54,864 bases of DNA from Pseudomonadota bacterium. Its GTDB lineage: Bacteria; Pseudomonadota; Gammaproteobacteria; Steroidobacterales; JBCBZW01. The stretch is taken from assembly GCA_039193195.1 (NCBI GenBank), contig JBCCWS010000038.1:1-54864 (forward strand). Direction: 5' to 3'. The translations under genes were made by a program, and so were the position numbers. The notes beneath the pieces were generated by a model. The model was not told where the DNA came from and searched no databases. It saw only the letters and a list, made by a program, of their open reading frames with translations. The stretch's first letter is position 1, and every line of letters begins with the position of its first letter. This document shows, piece by piece, positions 44,023-54,062 of the stretch.

Positions 44023-45530
44023 TGATGAACGCACCAGCAGCCCAAGTCGGCGCGCAAGCGTCGATGCCGGTGAGCCGCGAGGATCGCTACGAGATCTCCT
44101 CCATCTACCGCTTGCAGTTCGAACCGGTGCAGGGCGCCCCCGTGTTGCTGTATCCCGAAGGCATGGTGAAACTGGCGCCGAGCGCCATCGAAATCCTACG
44201 CCGTTGCGACGGCAGTCGGACAGTTGATGAGCTGATCGGCGAGCTCAAGGCGCTCTTCAACGGTGCCGACCTCGACGATGATGTATTGGCCTTCCTGGCC
44301 CACGCCCGCGCATCGCGCTGGCTGACACCTTCCTCCGGCGCCAACGCCGCCGCAGCACGACGCATCGTGCTCCAGAGCAATGCGCCCGCGCCGGTCGACC
44401 TCCCCGATGGCATCACACGTCCGCACTGGCTGCTGGCCGAACTGACCTACCGTTGCCCTTTGCAGTGTCCCTATTGCTCCAACCCTGTGGACATGGCGAA
44501 GTACCGCGAGGAGATGACCACCGACCAGTGGAAGCAGGTACTGCGCGATGCGCGCGCCATGGGCGCGGTCCAACTGGGTTTCTCCGGCGGCGAACCCCTC
44601 GTGCGTAAGGACCTGGAGGAGCTCATCGCCTACGGCCGCGAACTCGGCTTCTACTCTAACTTGATCACTAGCGGCGTCGGTATGAACGAGCAGCGCGTCG
44701 CTGCCTTCCGCAAGGCGGGCCTCGATCACATCCAGATCAGCTTCCAGGCCAGCGACGAGACCCTCAACAACTACCTCGGCGGCACCAACAGCTTCCAGCA
44801 CAAGCTCGACATGGCCCGCGCGGTGAAAGACAACGGCTACCCCATGGTGCTGAACATCGTCATTCATCGGCAGAACATCGACCAGATCGAAGCCATCCTC
44901 GACATGACCATCGACCTAGAGGCGGATTTCGTGGAGCTGGCGAGCACCCAGTACTACGGCTGGTCCAAGGTCAACGCAGATCATCTCTTGCCCACCCGCG
45001 CGCAGCTCAAGCGAGCCGAGGCGATCGCCCATCAGTACCAGGCGAAGATGGCGGGCAAGATGAAGATTATCTACGTGGTCCCCGACTACTTCGAGGATCG
45101 TCCCAAGGCGTGCATGAACGGCTGGGGCTCGGTGTTCCTGACCGTTGTGCCCGACGGCCGCGCGATGCCCTGCCATGCCGCCGGCCAGCTGCCAGGCCTG
45201 GAGTTTCCAAACTTAAAAGAGGCGAGCGTCTACGACGCCTGGTGCACCTCGAACGCCTTCAATGCCTTCCGCGGCTTTGATTGGATGGCGGAACCGTGCC
45301 GCACCTGCCCGGAGAAGGAAAAGGACTTCGGCGGTTGTCGCTGTCAGGCCTTCATGCTCACGGGCGATGCCCGGAACGCCGATCCCGTGTGCGGACTCTC
45401 GCCCCACAAGTCTGCTCTGCTGCAGGAAGTTAACGCGATCGAAGCGCGGGCCGAGGCCGGTGCCGTGCAGGAAAAGCCCCTCGTATTCCGCAACATGCGC
45501 AACTCGCGACAATTGGCGCCCGCCAAGTAG
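44022..45530 (+). CDS. pqqDE: PqqD-PqqE fusion: peptide chaperone joined to radical SAM enzyme
   Basis: 502 residues in one uninterrupted frame from ATG 44022 (GAGGA upstream). Residues about 18-105 are a PqqD/RRE domain ([35 protein letters not shown]), which binds PqqA; an Ala-rich linker leads to PqqE from about 130. PqqE shows the radical SAM cluster motif CPLQCPYC (Cys145, 149, 152), [11 protein letters not shown], and the SPASM region with CMNGWGS, CHAAG and [17 protein letters not shown] for two auxiliary clusters. PqqE cross-links Glu and Tyr of PqqA in the presence of PqqD, so the fusion fixes the chaperone to the enzyme. Separate proteins are usual; a frameshift artefact is unlikely because the linker frame is continuous. 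Confidence 0.95.
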   Translation: MMNAPAAQVGAQASMPVSREDRYEISSIYRLQFEPVQGAPVLLYPEGMVKLAPSAIEILRRCDGSRTVDELIGELKALFNGADLDDDVLAFLAHARASRWLTPSSGANAAAARRIVLQSNAPAPVDLPDGITRPHWLLAELTYRCPLQCPYCSNPVDMAKYREEMTTDQWKQVLRDARAMGAVQLGFSGGEPLVRKDLEELIAYGRELGFYSNLITSGVGMNEQRVAAFRKAGLDHIQISFQASDETLNNYLGGTNSFQHKLDMARAVKDNGYPMVLNIVIHRQNIDQIEAILDMTIDLEADFVELASTQYYGWSKVNADHLLPTRAQLKRAEAIAHQYQAKMAGKMKIIYVVPDYFEDRPKACMNGWGSVFLTVVPDGRAMPCHAAGQLPGLEFPNLKEASVYDAWCTSNAFNAFRGFDWMAEPCRTCPEKEKDFGGCRCQAFMLTGDARNADPVCGLSPHKSALLQEVNAIEARAEAGAVQEKPLVFRNMRNSRQLAPAK

Positions 45531-45583
45531 CGCCAAGGAGCGCCCACCCCACCAACGAGCAAGCGCGGTGGCTGGGATGCCCG

Positions 45584-45922
45584 CTAGTGGATGAGCGCCC
45601 CGGGGGTCACCCCGGCGTCCGGGCTCAGTAGCTTGATGTTGCCCTCGGTGTCCGCGGCGCCGAGCACCAACACCTGCGAGTGAAATCCGGCGATGTTCCG
45701 CGGCGGGAAGTTCGCCACTGCCACCACTAAGCGCTGCAGGAGTTGGGGTTCGGTGTAGTTGGTGATCTGCGCGCTTGAGCGACGGGTGCCGAACTCACCG
45801 AAGTCGATCGTCAGGCGCCAGGCCGGTTTCCTCGCCCGGGGAAACGGCTCCACGGCGATGATGCGCCCTACGCGCATCTCCACCTTGGCGAAGTCTTCAT
45901 ACGTGATTTGTGCCAACTCCAT
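45584..45922 (-). CDS. csaA: CsaA-type tRNA-binding/chaperone protein
   Basis: 112 residues from ATG 45922 (the frame is open to 45961). A single OB-fold EMAPII/tRNA-binding domain with FAKVEMRVGRI, SSAQITNYT and VLVLGAADTEGNI, the typical size and order of CsaA, a dimer that binds tRNA and unfolded protein. Cytosolic. Convergent with pqqDE across 53 nt and divergent from the SH3 protein. Confidence 0.92.
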   Translation of the reverse strand: MELAQITYEDFAKVEMRVGRIIAVEPFPRARKPAWRLTIDFGEFGTRRSSAQITNYTEPQLLQRLVVAVANFPPRNIAGFHSQVLVLGAADTEGNIKLLSPDAGVTPGALIH

Positions 45923-46110
45923 GATATTCTCTCGCTCCTGTGCGATCAGTCCCCGTGCCATCGAAGGCGTTAGGCGCGCGCTGCACCGGGAAGATGTCGC
46001 TCGCTAACGACGTTCCCACCGCCAGAGTGCGCATGACACCCTGCGCAACCTTAGCCGTTACCCATCTTATCCTGCGAGCATGGATCGCTCGTCCCAGCCC
46101 CCTGTTTGCC

Positions 46111-46785
46111 ATGCCCGCCCGACGCCTCCTTCTCTGCTTGCTGCTCGTCACACCGGCCCTAAGCTGCGTCGCTGCCCCGGCGTGGGTGACCGACCGCTTC
46201 GAGATCACCCTACGCTCCGGCCCAAGCACCGGGAATGAGATTCGCCGGATGATGCCGAGCGGTACCGAGCTCGAGGTCCTTGAGCAAGACGCAGCGAGCG
46301 GTTACTCGCGCGTGCGCACGCGCGGCGGCACCGAGGGTTGGGTGCTGACCCGCTACCTGATACCAGAGGCTGGCGCCCGCGAGCAGCTGGGCCAGCTGGC
46401 CATGACCGTAGCGCCTTCCTCGGCCGGTGAGACCTCTATTGGCGCTCAACGCCGCGTCGTGCTGGCGGCGTACGAGGATGCGCGCGAACGCATCAGTGCC
46501 CTCGAACAGGACAAGGCTGACCTGCAGCAGCGCTTCACTGATTTACAGCGAGTAGCGGCTGACACGGTCAACATCGACGCGCGCAACGGCGAGCTTGCGC
46601 AGCAGGTCACCGCGCTGGAAGGCCGCCTAGATGCCCTTAGGGCGCAGAATGTAGCTCTGAAGGAAGGCACGATGCGCCAGTGGTTCCTCGCGGGTGCCGG
46701 CGTGCTACTGATCGGCGTGCTCATGGGCCTGTGGCTGCCCAGGATGCGCCGCCGCCGAGACCACGGTTACGGGCGCTTCTCGTAA
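46111..46785 (+). CDS. SH3-domain/membrane-anchor protein (YgiM/TIGR04211 type)
   Basis: 224 residues from ATG 46111; the frame is open to 45940, but the signal peptide begins here and ends at AAPAWV. A bacterial SH3 domain (about 25-85, with LRSGPSTGNEIRRM and GTEGWVLTRYL), a coiled coil (about 110-190) and one C-terminal transmembrane helix followed by RMRRRRD, the architecture of E. coli YgiM. Likely an inner-membrane protein whose SH3 part faces the periplasm and may bind peptidoglycan. Confidence 0.88.
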   Translation: MPARRLLLCLLLVTPALSCVAAPAWVTDRFEITLRSGPSTGNEIRRMMPSGTELEVLEQDAASGYSRVRTRGGTEGWVLTRYLIPEAGAREQLGQLAMTVAPSSAGETSIGAQRRVVLAAYEDARERISALEQDKADLQQRFTDLQRVAADTVNIDARNGELAQQVTALEGRLDALRAQNVALKEGTMRQWFLAGAGVLLIGVLMGLWLPRMRRRRDHGYGRFS

Positions 46786-46798
46786 GCCTGCTCATCGC

Positions 46799-49700
46799 TC
46801 AATGCAGTCGGTTCGGCGGATCCTCATCGGCGAACCACAGCACGGGGGCCTCCACCTCGTTCGGGGCCAGCTGCATCAACGTACCCGCATCGTAGAGACG
46901 GCCGTTCACCATTACCAGGCTTAGGCTGGCCGTGTTGCGAATGTCCTTGGATGGGTCGCGGTCGAACACATTGAGGTCGGCATACTTGCCAGGCTCGAGG
47001 GAGCCGATGGCCGCCTCGTAGCCGATCACCTCCGCGCCTCCTAGGGTCGCGACCCGAAGGGCCTCCATCGGCGTCAACCCCCCACTCGCCATCGCCCACA
47101 GCTCCCAGTGGTAGCCGAGACCCTGGAACTGACCGTGGCTACCCACACCCACCTTGCCGCCGGCACGGAGGATCTTGGCCGCATCGGCCGCAAGACGCGG
47201 GAACACATGCTCTTGATCTGCAAACCAGCGGCGACGCAGAGACTTCTGCGCCAGCACGTCGTGGGGCATGAAGCGCCGCACCTTAGCATCGTCGTAAGGG
47301 CTCTCGCGCGTGTAGAAGTAGTTCTCGGCCCACGGTCCTCCGTAGGCCACGAGCAAGGTGGGCGTGTAGCCGATGCCCGTGCCCGCGATGAGCTGTACGA
47401 CGTCATCGTAGATTGGGGTGACCGCGAGGGCGTGTTCAGATCCCCAATAGCCGTCGATGGCGTGGGTGAGATCCAGCTTCAGATCCAGTGCACCCTCGGT
47501 CGTCGGCAACATGCCTAGCTCCGCGGCCGCCTGCATCAGGAACTGGCGCTGTTGGCGGTTACCCGCTATGTACGCCTTGATGTTGCGCGTGCGGTAGTGA
47601 TCGCGATAGCGCTTTAGCACGCCGAAGGCGTGATCGGCCGATGTGAAAGCGTTGTCCGAAAACACGCCAGGCCCGGTGGAGAAGGCGCGCAGGCCGATCA
47701 TGCGGCCGGCATCGATCATATCCTGGTAAGCGAACATGTCATTGGTGGCCGTTTGCACATCCAGCCCTGCGGTCACACCGTAGGCCACATTGGCGAGGAA
47801 TCCCCAGTGGTTGGGATCGATGACTCCGCGACGGATCTCGAACCAGTGCGCGTGCGTGTCGACGAATCCGGGTGTGATGACCTTGCCGGTGACGTCCACG
47901 ATCCGCGCGTCGGCGGTCACCTCCAGCGTGCCGCTGGGACCTATCTGCCGAATGCGATTGTTGGTCACCACGACGTCCGCATCTTCGAGCACTTCCTCGC
48001 CTCGCATCGTGATGACCTTGGCGCCGCGTAAGACTAGGGTGCCAGCGGGCACGTCGCGGGGCACCTGGACATCGATGGCGAACCGCTCGACCGCGTCGGC
48101 ATCCTCCTTGAGCTGCGGATTCCAGGGGGCTTGCGTCTCTTCGTTGCCTGTCTCGTCAGCCGCGACATCCACCTCCTCGCCGTCGCCAGCCAGCTCGTTC
48201 GCTCCTGCGGCCAAAGGAAACTGGATCGAGGCCACCGCCTGGCGGTAGAGGGTCGCCCCTATTGCCCAGTACACGCTCTCCCCATCCGCCGACCAAGCGA
48301 AGTAATCGGCCCCCGAGTCAGTCAGCTGCCTATGAGGAACATTCGGCGAGTCTACGTTCACGGTGATGCCGCTTCGACTAACCCGCGGCACCGCCACCAG
48401 GTGCAGCTGATTACCAACGTATGCCAGGGCCCGGTCACCGTTGGGATTGATGCGAACATCATCTGCCGCCACCGGCTCCTCGGCGTAGTAGAGCCCGGAG
48501 CCCTTGACCTGCAGGTGCGTGCGACGATCACTGCCGTCTAGACGCATCGAGAGCAGACCATCCGGGGTATACACGTAGACACGGCTGCCATCCCCAGCGA
48601 ACTGGGGTGCGGAGAAACCTGCGGCGCGAGCGATGAGCTGCACATCACCGCCCTCCAGGGGAACCCTTACGAGGTCCATACCCGGCGCCGATCCGAAATC
48701 GAAGGTCCTCTGCAGATAGCTACGCGCCGTTGCCCGCAGGGCGATCACGTACTTGCCGTCCGGCGAAACCGCCGGATCTGCATAGTAGGCCTTGCTTTGC
48801 GTTAGCTGAGCGGGTCGTGCGTTGCGACTAGTCCCGAGGCGCCAAAGGTGGCCCCCATCCGGCCCCCAGGAGACATAGGTGATGCTGCGCCCGTCCGGCG
48901 CCCAGGCCGGCATGAACGCGCGGTCACCTGCCGCTTCCAGCTGACGGGTGCCACCGTCCTGGGAGAGGGCGTGCACATAGAGTTCGCCAAGCGCCGAGAA
49001 CACGACCTGATCACCGCTCGGTGCAATGGCGGGAGACTGGATCAGGCGCACGCGGATAGGTCCGGTCTCCACCTGCGCATCCAGATCGAGGTCAGGCCCG
49101 ATGTCGAGGGCTGCCCTGACCCGGAAGGGAATCACCTCGGTCTGACCGGTGGCGAGCACCACGCGCTGGATCTTGCCGTCGAGGGTGGTGATGAGCGCGC
49201 TATCGTCGGCAGTAAAGGTCGCCGCTGGCATCAGGTCTCGCGTGAAACGTGACTCCTGATCATCTCGTGTCACAGGATAGAGCAACCAGCGATCCTCGCC
49301 TGTGGTGAGATCGAGCAGGCGCAGCGCTGTCTGCGAGTCGTGGCGCGTCGCGTATACCAGCGTACTGCCATCGTGGGACAGGACGGGGCGCATCGCGGAT
49401 CCCTGCGCCGTCACAATCACCTGGTCCGTGTCGTCATCGAGGCCACGGCGCCAGATACTCCATTGGGGCAGGGTCATGTTGTACTCAAACCCTCCCTGCT
49501 TGCGTGCGTAGTAGAGGTAGCGACCGTCCACAGAGGCCTGAACCCCTAGCGCATTTACTCGCTCATCCTGGGGCGTTGTCGGTGTCGCCTTAGCCTGCGT
49601 CAGTTGGATCCCGCTACCGCCGTCCCGGTGGTACATCCATAGCTCATAGGTGCGCAGGCTCCAGCTGCTCTTCGACACCAAGACGTACTGGCCGTCCGCC

Positions 49701-50257
49701 GACCAGGCGGGCGAGGTAAACAGGCCTTGCGCCTCGTCCGAGAGCTTTGCCGGATTGCTGCCGTCGGCGTTGGCGATCCACACGTTCTCCGCGCCATCTC
49801 GATCGGAGATGAAAGCGATCTGAGCGCCGTTCGGCGAATACGTCGGTTGGCTCTCGAAGGCCATACCGCTCAGCAGTGCCGTGGCGTCGCCGCCCGCGAC
49901 CGGCAGCGTGTAGATGTCGCCCAGGAGCTCAAAGATGATTGTCTGCCCATCGGGCGAGAGGTCGAGCGATAGCCAAGTCGCCGTCTGCGTGTCCACGCTG
50001 ACCTGGCGCGCTGGAGCGAGCGGCAGTCCACTGCCATCATGCTCCCGTGCCGGCCCCCTTTCGCCGGTCAGTTCCTGTAGCTCTTCATGGTGATCGAGCA
50101 CCGAGTGCCCATCGCCCGGTGCCGGCAGCACCGCCGAAGCACCCGGCGCGGCACACATGAGCATCCACCCGAGCGCACCCGCCAGCAGCGCTTTGCGCGC
50201 CGGGCAACTCCCGGGACCGGATTTCAGGCGACGGAACGCGAGCGCGGGACCGAGCAT
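46799..50257 (-). CDS. Exported amidohydrolase with N-terminal TolB-type beta-propeller
   Basis: 1152 residues from ATG 50257 (AAAGGA 7 nt upstream); an ATG at 50341 that overlaps the upstream stop is an alternative and would add an N-terminal extension before the signal peptide. After the signal (ends GASA) come TolB/WD40-like repeats over about 700 residues (SPDGQTI, SPNGAQIAFISDRDG, SADGQYVLVS, SPDGKYVIALR), then an amidohydrolase domain with DTHAHW metal ligands, YTPTLLVAYGG, VGSHGQF and the closing GKYADLNVFD. It resembles secreted imidazolonepropionase-like/prolidase-type hydrolases of gammaproteobacteria. Probably hydrolyses peptides or cyclic amides outside the inner membrane; follows a proline iminopeptidase gene, which fits peptide use. 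Confidence 0.85.
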   Translation of the reverse strand: MLGPALAFRRLKSGPGSCPARKALLAGALGWMLMCAAPGASAVLPAPGDGHSVLDHHEELQELTGERGPAREHDGSGLPLAPARQVSVDTQTATWLSLDLSPDGQTIIFELLGDIYTLPVAGGDATALLSGMAFESQPTYSPNGAQIAFISDRDGAENVWIANADGSNPAKLSDEAQGLFTSPAWSADGQYVLVSKSSWSLRTYELWMYHRDGGSGIQLTQAKATPTTPQDERVNALGVQASVDGRYLYYARKQGGFEYNMTLPQWSIWRRGLDDDTDQVIVTAQGSAMRPVLSHDGSTLVYATRHDSQTALRLLDLTTGEDRWLLYPVTRDDQESRFTRDLMPAATFTADDSALITTLDGKIQRVVLATGQTEVIPFRVRAALDIGPDLDLDAQVETGPIRVRLIQSPAIAPSGDQVVFSALGELYVHALSQDGGTRQLEAAGDRAFMPAWAPDGRSITYVSWGPDGGHLWRLGTSRNARPAQLTQSKAYYADPAVSPDGKYVIALRATARSYLQRTFDFGSAPGMDLVRVPLEGGDVQLIARAAGFSAPQFAGDGSRVYVYTPDGLLSMRLDGSDRRTHLQVKGSGLYYAEEPVAADDVRINPNGDRALAYVGNQLHLVAVPRVSRSGITVNVDSPNVPHRQLTDSGADYFAWSADGESVYWAIGATLYRQAVASIQFPLAAGANELAGDGEEVDVAADETGNEETQAPWNPQLKEDADAVERFAIDVQVPRDVPAGTLVLRGAKVITMRGEEVLEDADVVVTNNRIRQIGPSGTLEVTADARIVDVTGKVITPGFVDTHAHWFEIRRGVIDPNHWGFLANVAYGVTAGLDVQTATNDMFAYQDMIDAGRMIGLRAFSTGPGVFSDNAFTSADHAFGVLKRYRDHYRTRNIKAYIAGNRQQRQFLMQAAAELGMLPTTEGALDLKLDLTHAIDGYWGSEHALAVTPIYDDVVQLIAGTGIGYTPTLLVAYGGPWAENYFYTRESPYDDAKVRRFMPHDVLAQKSLRRRWFADQEHVFPRLAADAAKILRAGGKVGVGSHGQFQGLGYHWELWAMASGGLTPMEALRVATLGGAEVIGYEAAIGSLEPGKYADLNVFDRDPSKDIRNTASLSLVMVNGRLYDAGTLMQLAPNEVEAPVLWFADEDPPNRLH

Positions 50258-50340
50258 GAAGCCGTCCTTTGAAGGGAACGCAGCTGCTACCTGACAACGT
50301 GCCTTCGAGAAGGGAGACACAACGTCGCTCAAAGGTCGCA

Positions 50341-51327
50341 TCACGGCGGCGCAAGCCGGTCAGCCATTGCATCTGCGGCGCGTACGAGCGCATCGATGAT
50401 GCCCTCCTCGATGCCGAGGTGGCCGGCGTCGCGCACGATCTCCAGAGCCGCCTCCGGCATCGCGGCTGCTAGGGCGAACGCGCTGTCCGCGGTGCAGGTC
50501 AGATCGCGGCGCCCGTGGATGATGGTGGCGGGAAGGTGGGCGATTCGCCCCATCCGGGCGAGAATCTGATTCTCTTCGATGAAGAAGGCACTCGCCGCAT
50601 AGGCTAGCTCGATGCTGGCCGCCGCCACCTCCCGCGCCTGATCCTCGCTATCAGGTGAGGCAGGGCTTCGCTCAACTGATGCGTTGGGTAGCGACTGCGT
50701 AACCACTGCACTCGTATAGGCCTCCCATCCCAGGGCCACGGCGGCCCGCTCCGCGTCTGTGCCGTGGCGAATCACCTCGGCGGCACGAGAGATGACATCG
50801 CCCTCACCCGCTGGCACGGTGCTGGCGAAGTCGGGCCAGCGGTCTGGGAAAACACGCCTCACGCCAAGGGGAGAGACGAACCACTCGAGATCCTCTCGAC
50901 GGGCCAGGAAGCTACCACGAAGCACCAGGCCGGCGGCGCGTTGCGGGTAGGCCTGCGCGTAGAGTAAGGCGAGAGTGGCACCCCAAGAGCCACCGAACAC
51001 CAGCCAACGCTCGATCTGTAGCTGGGCACGGATTCGCTCCAAGTCTTCGATCAAATGGGCCGTGGTGTTGGCGCGCAACTCACCGCTCGGGCGCGAGCGT
51101 CCAGCGCCGCGCTGATCGAACAACACAGCGCGGTAGCGCTTGGGATCGAAGTAGCGCCGGTGGGCGGGACCGCACCCTGAACCTGGTCCACCGTGCAGGA
51201 ACACCACCGCCAGGCCGTTCGGGTTCCCCACCTCTTCGACGTGCAGGGTGTGGCCCTCGCCTACCTCTAGGGCGTGCACTGCGTAGGGGTCGATCTCGGG
51301 ATAGAACGAGCGCATATCGCTCTTCAT
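50341..51327 (-). CDS. pip: Proline iminopeptidase (S33 alpha/beta hydrolase)
   Basis: 328 residues from ATG 51327, which overlaps the stop of the preceding gene (ATGA); the longer frame lies inside that gene. Alpha/beta hydrolase with oxyanion HGGPGSGC, FDQRGAGRS, nucleophile Ser in GGSWGATLAL, Asp in GRRDLTC and His in DAGHLG. The order and length match bacterial prolyl aminopeptidase, which removes N-terminal proline from peptides in the cytosol. Part of a three-gene minus-strand operon with the TMEM175-like protein and the amidohydrolase. Confidence 0.92.
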   Translation of the reverse strand: MKSDMRSFYPEIDPYAVHALEVGEGHTLHVEEVGNPNGLAVVFLHGGPGSGCGPAHRRYFDPKRYRAVLFDQRGAGRSRPSGELRANTTAHLIEDLERIRAQLQIERWLVFGGSWGATLALLYAQAYPQRAAGLVLRGSFLARREDLEWFVSPLGVRRVFPDRWPDFASTVPAGEGDVISRAAEVIRHGTDAERAAVALGWEAYTSAVVTQSLPNASVERSPASPDSEDQAREVAAASIELAYAASAFFIEENQILARMGRIAHLPATIIHGRRDLTCTADSAFALAAAMPEAALEIVRDAGHLGIEEGIIDALVRAADAMADRLAPP

Positions 51328-52013
51328 GGAGCCGTCTCCTGCGACGCCGGACCTAGCCAACGGCCTACGGCGAAGGTACTGATGAACAAGCTGAGGTAAA
51401 CGAAGCCGGCCCAGATCGCCCAGTTCGGCGGGAGCAACGCCGCCCACAGAGCTGAGGCAACACCGGTTAGGGCCATCGCTAACCAGACGCCCGCTTCCAT
51501 CCGAGCCATTTCGCGGTAGTAGGGACTCAAACCTAACGCGTCAGCTCGCTGAGTGGATCGCCAATAGAGGGCGGCGAGTGTCCCTGCCAGCGCAAAGAAG
51601 CCGATGCCGTAGATCTCGAAGATGCCGAGCAGCTGGAAGGGCTCGTCGAGCTCGAAGTTAGCGGGCAACCATCCACCGGACATCCAGGCGAACATCGCCG
51701 AGGTGACCACCTTCAGTGGGTAGACGAACACCATGACGAGGAAGACGAGGATGAGGCTGAGGATGACGCACACTGGGTCGTCCTCATCTCCGTAGCGCTT
51801 CGACCAGCTCTTTTGGCCGATCCAGAACGACATGATGCCGGCGAAGCTAGCGAGAAACGCGGGAGTGCCCTTCAGGGCGCTGATCAGCTCGTCGTAGGAC
51901 TCGGGAACGGCATCGACGGAAATCACCAGCATAGTGATCGCGAAGGCGAAGGCAGCATCTACGAAGACGTCGAGCCGCGTCATGGGCGCGGGCGGCGGCT
52001 TGAGCTCGGGCAT
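51324..52013 (-). CDS. TMEM175/DUF1211-like integral membrane protein
   Basis: 229 residues from ATG 52013 with GAGGA 6 nt upstream. About six transmembrane helices; the first carries RLDVFVDAAFAFAITMLVI, a form of the RxxxFSD-AIA-T motif of TMEM175 potassium channels, with Val in place of Ser in the FSD triad. The usual two-repeat layout is shortened, as in bacterial members. Possibly a K+-conducting channel. Translationally coupled to the iminopeptidase gene, although the two functions have no evident link. Confidence 0.75.
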   Translation of the reverse strand: MPELKPPPAPMTRLDVFVDAAFAFAITMLVISVDAVPESYDELISALKGTPAFLASFAGIMSFWIGQKSWSKRYGDEDDPVCVILSLILVFLVMVFVYPLKVVTSAMFAWMSGGWLPANFELDEPFQLLGIFEIYGIGFFALAGTLAALYWRSTQRADALGLSPYYREMARMEAGVWLAMALTGVASALWAALLPPNWAIWAGFVYLSLFISTFAVGRWLGPASQETAP

Positions 52014-52097
52014 GCGGGTCCTCGGGCATCGGGCGAGCCACCCGTGGGGGCTCGCTACGCCCACAGCATGCGCCCGCCAGCGCACGCAGGTAAAGCC

Positions 52098-52367
52098 CTA
52101 GTGGGCCGCTTGGTAAATAAGGAAACGCTCAGTCTGCGTAGGGGCAGCGTCAGCAAGGCGCGTCGCGCAGCCAATGGCATCGCCATTGGCAAGCGATGCA
52201 ACGCCGCGGACGCTGCCCCTGGGCAGACCCGAAGGGCAAATAGCACGGGCGCCATCGCGGCGTTAGTCAAATTCAGCCATAGCTCGGCTAGGGCTGCATT
52301 CGACCGCCTTGCCCTGGCGCCCGTGCTACTCGCTGAGCGTCACCCTATTTACCAAGCGGCCCACTAG
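52098..52367. repeat. MITE-like element with 35-nt terminal inverted repeats
   Basis: 270 bp. Left end 52098-52132 and right end 52333-52367 are inverted repeats with 3 mismatches in 35. Nested inside are two more inverted repeats: 11-nt arms at 52141 and 52209, and a perfect 9-bp stem at 52170-52178/52182-52190. Both outer ends carry CTAG, a possible 4-bp target duplication. No credible protein is encoded. The right CTAG provides the stop codon of the rhlE gene. This family is unrelated in sequence to the element at 8286. It fills the gap between the TMEM175-like and rhlE genes. Confidence 0.75.
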
Positions 52368-53758
52368 CGGGGGCCCCCGCTGGTACCGGCAGGGCGTGGG
52401 CGACGCGAGCGACGCCGAGGATGGTGCCCGCCATTTCCGCTCGCGCTCGTCGCTGAGCCATCGCTGCCAGCCTTGCCCTTGTTGTTGCTGCTGCCGCCAG
52501 CGCGCTTGGGTCGACGAGGAGCATCCTGACGGCGACCTCGGGCACCGCTCTCACCGCGACGCTGACCGCGACCGTTTCCGCCGCTCTGGCGCTCGCCCGC
52601 AACAGGAGCGGCGGCCGGTCGGGGTGACCGTTCGAAAGCTGGTAGATCAGCCACCGGGATGCTGCGCTTCAACAACCGTTGAATATCGCGCAGCAACTTA
52701 CGCTCCTCTGGTTCGACCAGAGAGATCGCCTCCCCTTGCGCACCCGCGCGCCCAGTGCGACCGATCCGATGCACGTAGTCCTCAGACACGTTGGGCAGTT
52801 CGAAATTCACCACGTGAGGCAAGCCGTCGATGTCGATACCACGGGCTGCGATATCCGTAGCTACGAGCACTCGGATCTTGTTGGCCTTGAACCCCGCCAG
52901 TGCGCGGGTGCGAGCCGATTGACTCTTGTTGCCGTGAATCGCTGCGGCCTCGATACCGGCCTTTCCGAGTTGCTCTGCCAGGCGATTCGCGCCGTGCTTC
53001 GTGCGCGTGAACACGAGGGCCTGGAACCAGTTCTCCTCCCGCACCAGGTGAATGAGCAAGTCGCGCTTGTCACGTTTCTCCACCTGATAGATACGTTGCT
53101 CGACAGTCTCTGCGGCCGTATTGCGCCGAGCGACTTCCACATGCACGGGGTCGCGCAGGAGGCTGTCGGCGAGGCGTCGAATATCGTCTGAATAGGTGGC
53201 CGAGAACAAGAGGTTCTGACGCTGCTTGGGCAGCAGGCGCAAGACGCGCCGGATGTCGTGGATAAAGCCCATATCCAGCATCCGATCAGCCTCGTCGAGA
53301 ACGAGAATCTCCACGTGCTTGAGGTCCACTGTGCCCTGACCGGCGTGATCCAGCAGGCGTCCAGGGGTCGCGACGAGCACGTCGAGCCCGCGACGCAACC
53401 GGTCGATCTGCGGGTTGATGCCGACGCCGCCGAAGATCACTGTTGACTCGACCGGCAAGTTGACCCCGTAGGTGTCGATGCTCTCCCCGACCTGGGCGGC
53501 GAGCTCGCGCGTCGGCGCCAGCACGAGGACGCGCGGGGCGCGCTTGTGGCGCGGCGCGGGCTGGCACGTTAGCAATTCTAGGATCGGCAGCGTGAACGCG
53601 GCTGTCTTGCCGGTGCCCGTCTGCGCTCCTGCGAGCACATCGTGGCCCTCCAGGACGGCGGGGATCGCTTGTTCTTGGATGGGCGTAGGCGTGGTGTAGC
53701 CCTGCGCGTCTACAGCGCGCAGCAATTCGGCTCGTAGGCCGAGATCTTGAAAGTGCAA
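52364..53758 (-). CDS. rhlE: DEAD-box RNA helicase RhlE
   Basis: 464 residues from TTG 53758, preceded by GGAG at 6 nt; this gives LHFQDLGL, the normal RhlE opening, while a TTG at 53785 adds nine unrelated residues. All helicase motifs are present: Q-motif [61 protein letters not shown] and [10 protein letters not shown]. The C-terminal 95 residues are a Gly/Arg/Ser-rich basic tail. RhlE unwinds RNA during ribosome assembly and RNA decay. The stop codon lies in the terminal CTAG of a MITE-like element, so the tail may have been cut short. Confidence 0.93.
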   Translation of the reverse strand: MHFQDLGLRAELLRAVDAQGYTTPTPIQEQAIPAVLEGHDVLAGAQTGTGKTAAFTLPILELLTCQPAPRHKRAPRVLVLAPTRELAAQVGESIDTYGVNLPVESTVIFGGVGINPQIDRLRRGLDVLVATPGRLLDHAGQGTVDLKHVEILVLDEADRMLDMGFIHDIRRVLRLLPKQRQNLLFSATYSDDIRRLADSLLRDPVHVEVARRNTAAETVEQRIYQVEKRDKRDLLIHLVREENWFQALVFTRTKHGANRLAEQLGKAGIEAAAIHGNKSQSARTRALAGFKANKIRVLVATDIAARGIDIDGLPHVVNFELPNVSEDYVHRIGRTGRAGAQGEAISLVEPEERKLLRDIQRLLKRSIPVADLPAFERSPRPAAAPVAGERQSGGNGRGQRRGESGARGRRQDAPRRPKRAGGSSNNKGKAGSDGSATSASGNGGHHPRRRSRRPRPAGTSGGPR

Positions 53759-54062
53759 GGAATTCTCCGGACAACGCGCTGCCAAGCGCCCAGCGGCGCC
53801 ACCGGTCCAGGCAGGGTGTCAGGGTGAGGGGGTAATGCGAAGCGCGGGATCGCGCTGCTCGCGACGACCGGAAGGCCGCGAGATAAGGGCACTATATCGC
53901 ATCGCAGCACGCTATTCCAGCCCTCTACTGCGCAGCAAGGCTTTTGGCGGCTCGGAAGCTTGGTATTGCAGCGGTTCCGGCGCCGCGGCTGGCCTTGGCA
54001 ACCGCGACGGATTTACACGCCAACTGCCGTTCGGTCGCGCCTGCGCGACTCGCTAGAGCCGC

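Noticed and set aside
52055-52270. Minus-strand frame of 71 codons over the MITE-like element
   Set aside because: Starts outside and ends inside the element, and its residues follow from nested inverted repeats; no transposase motif.
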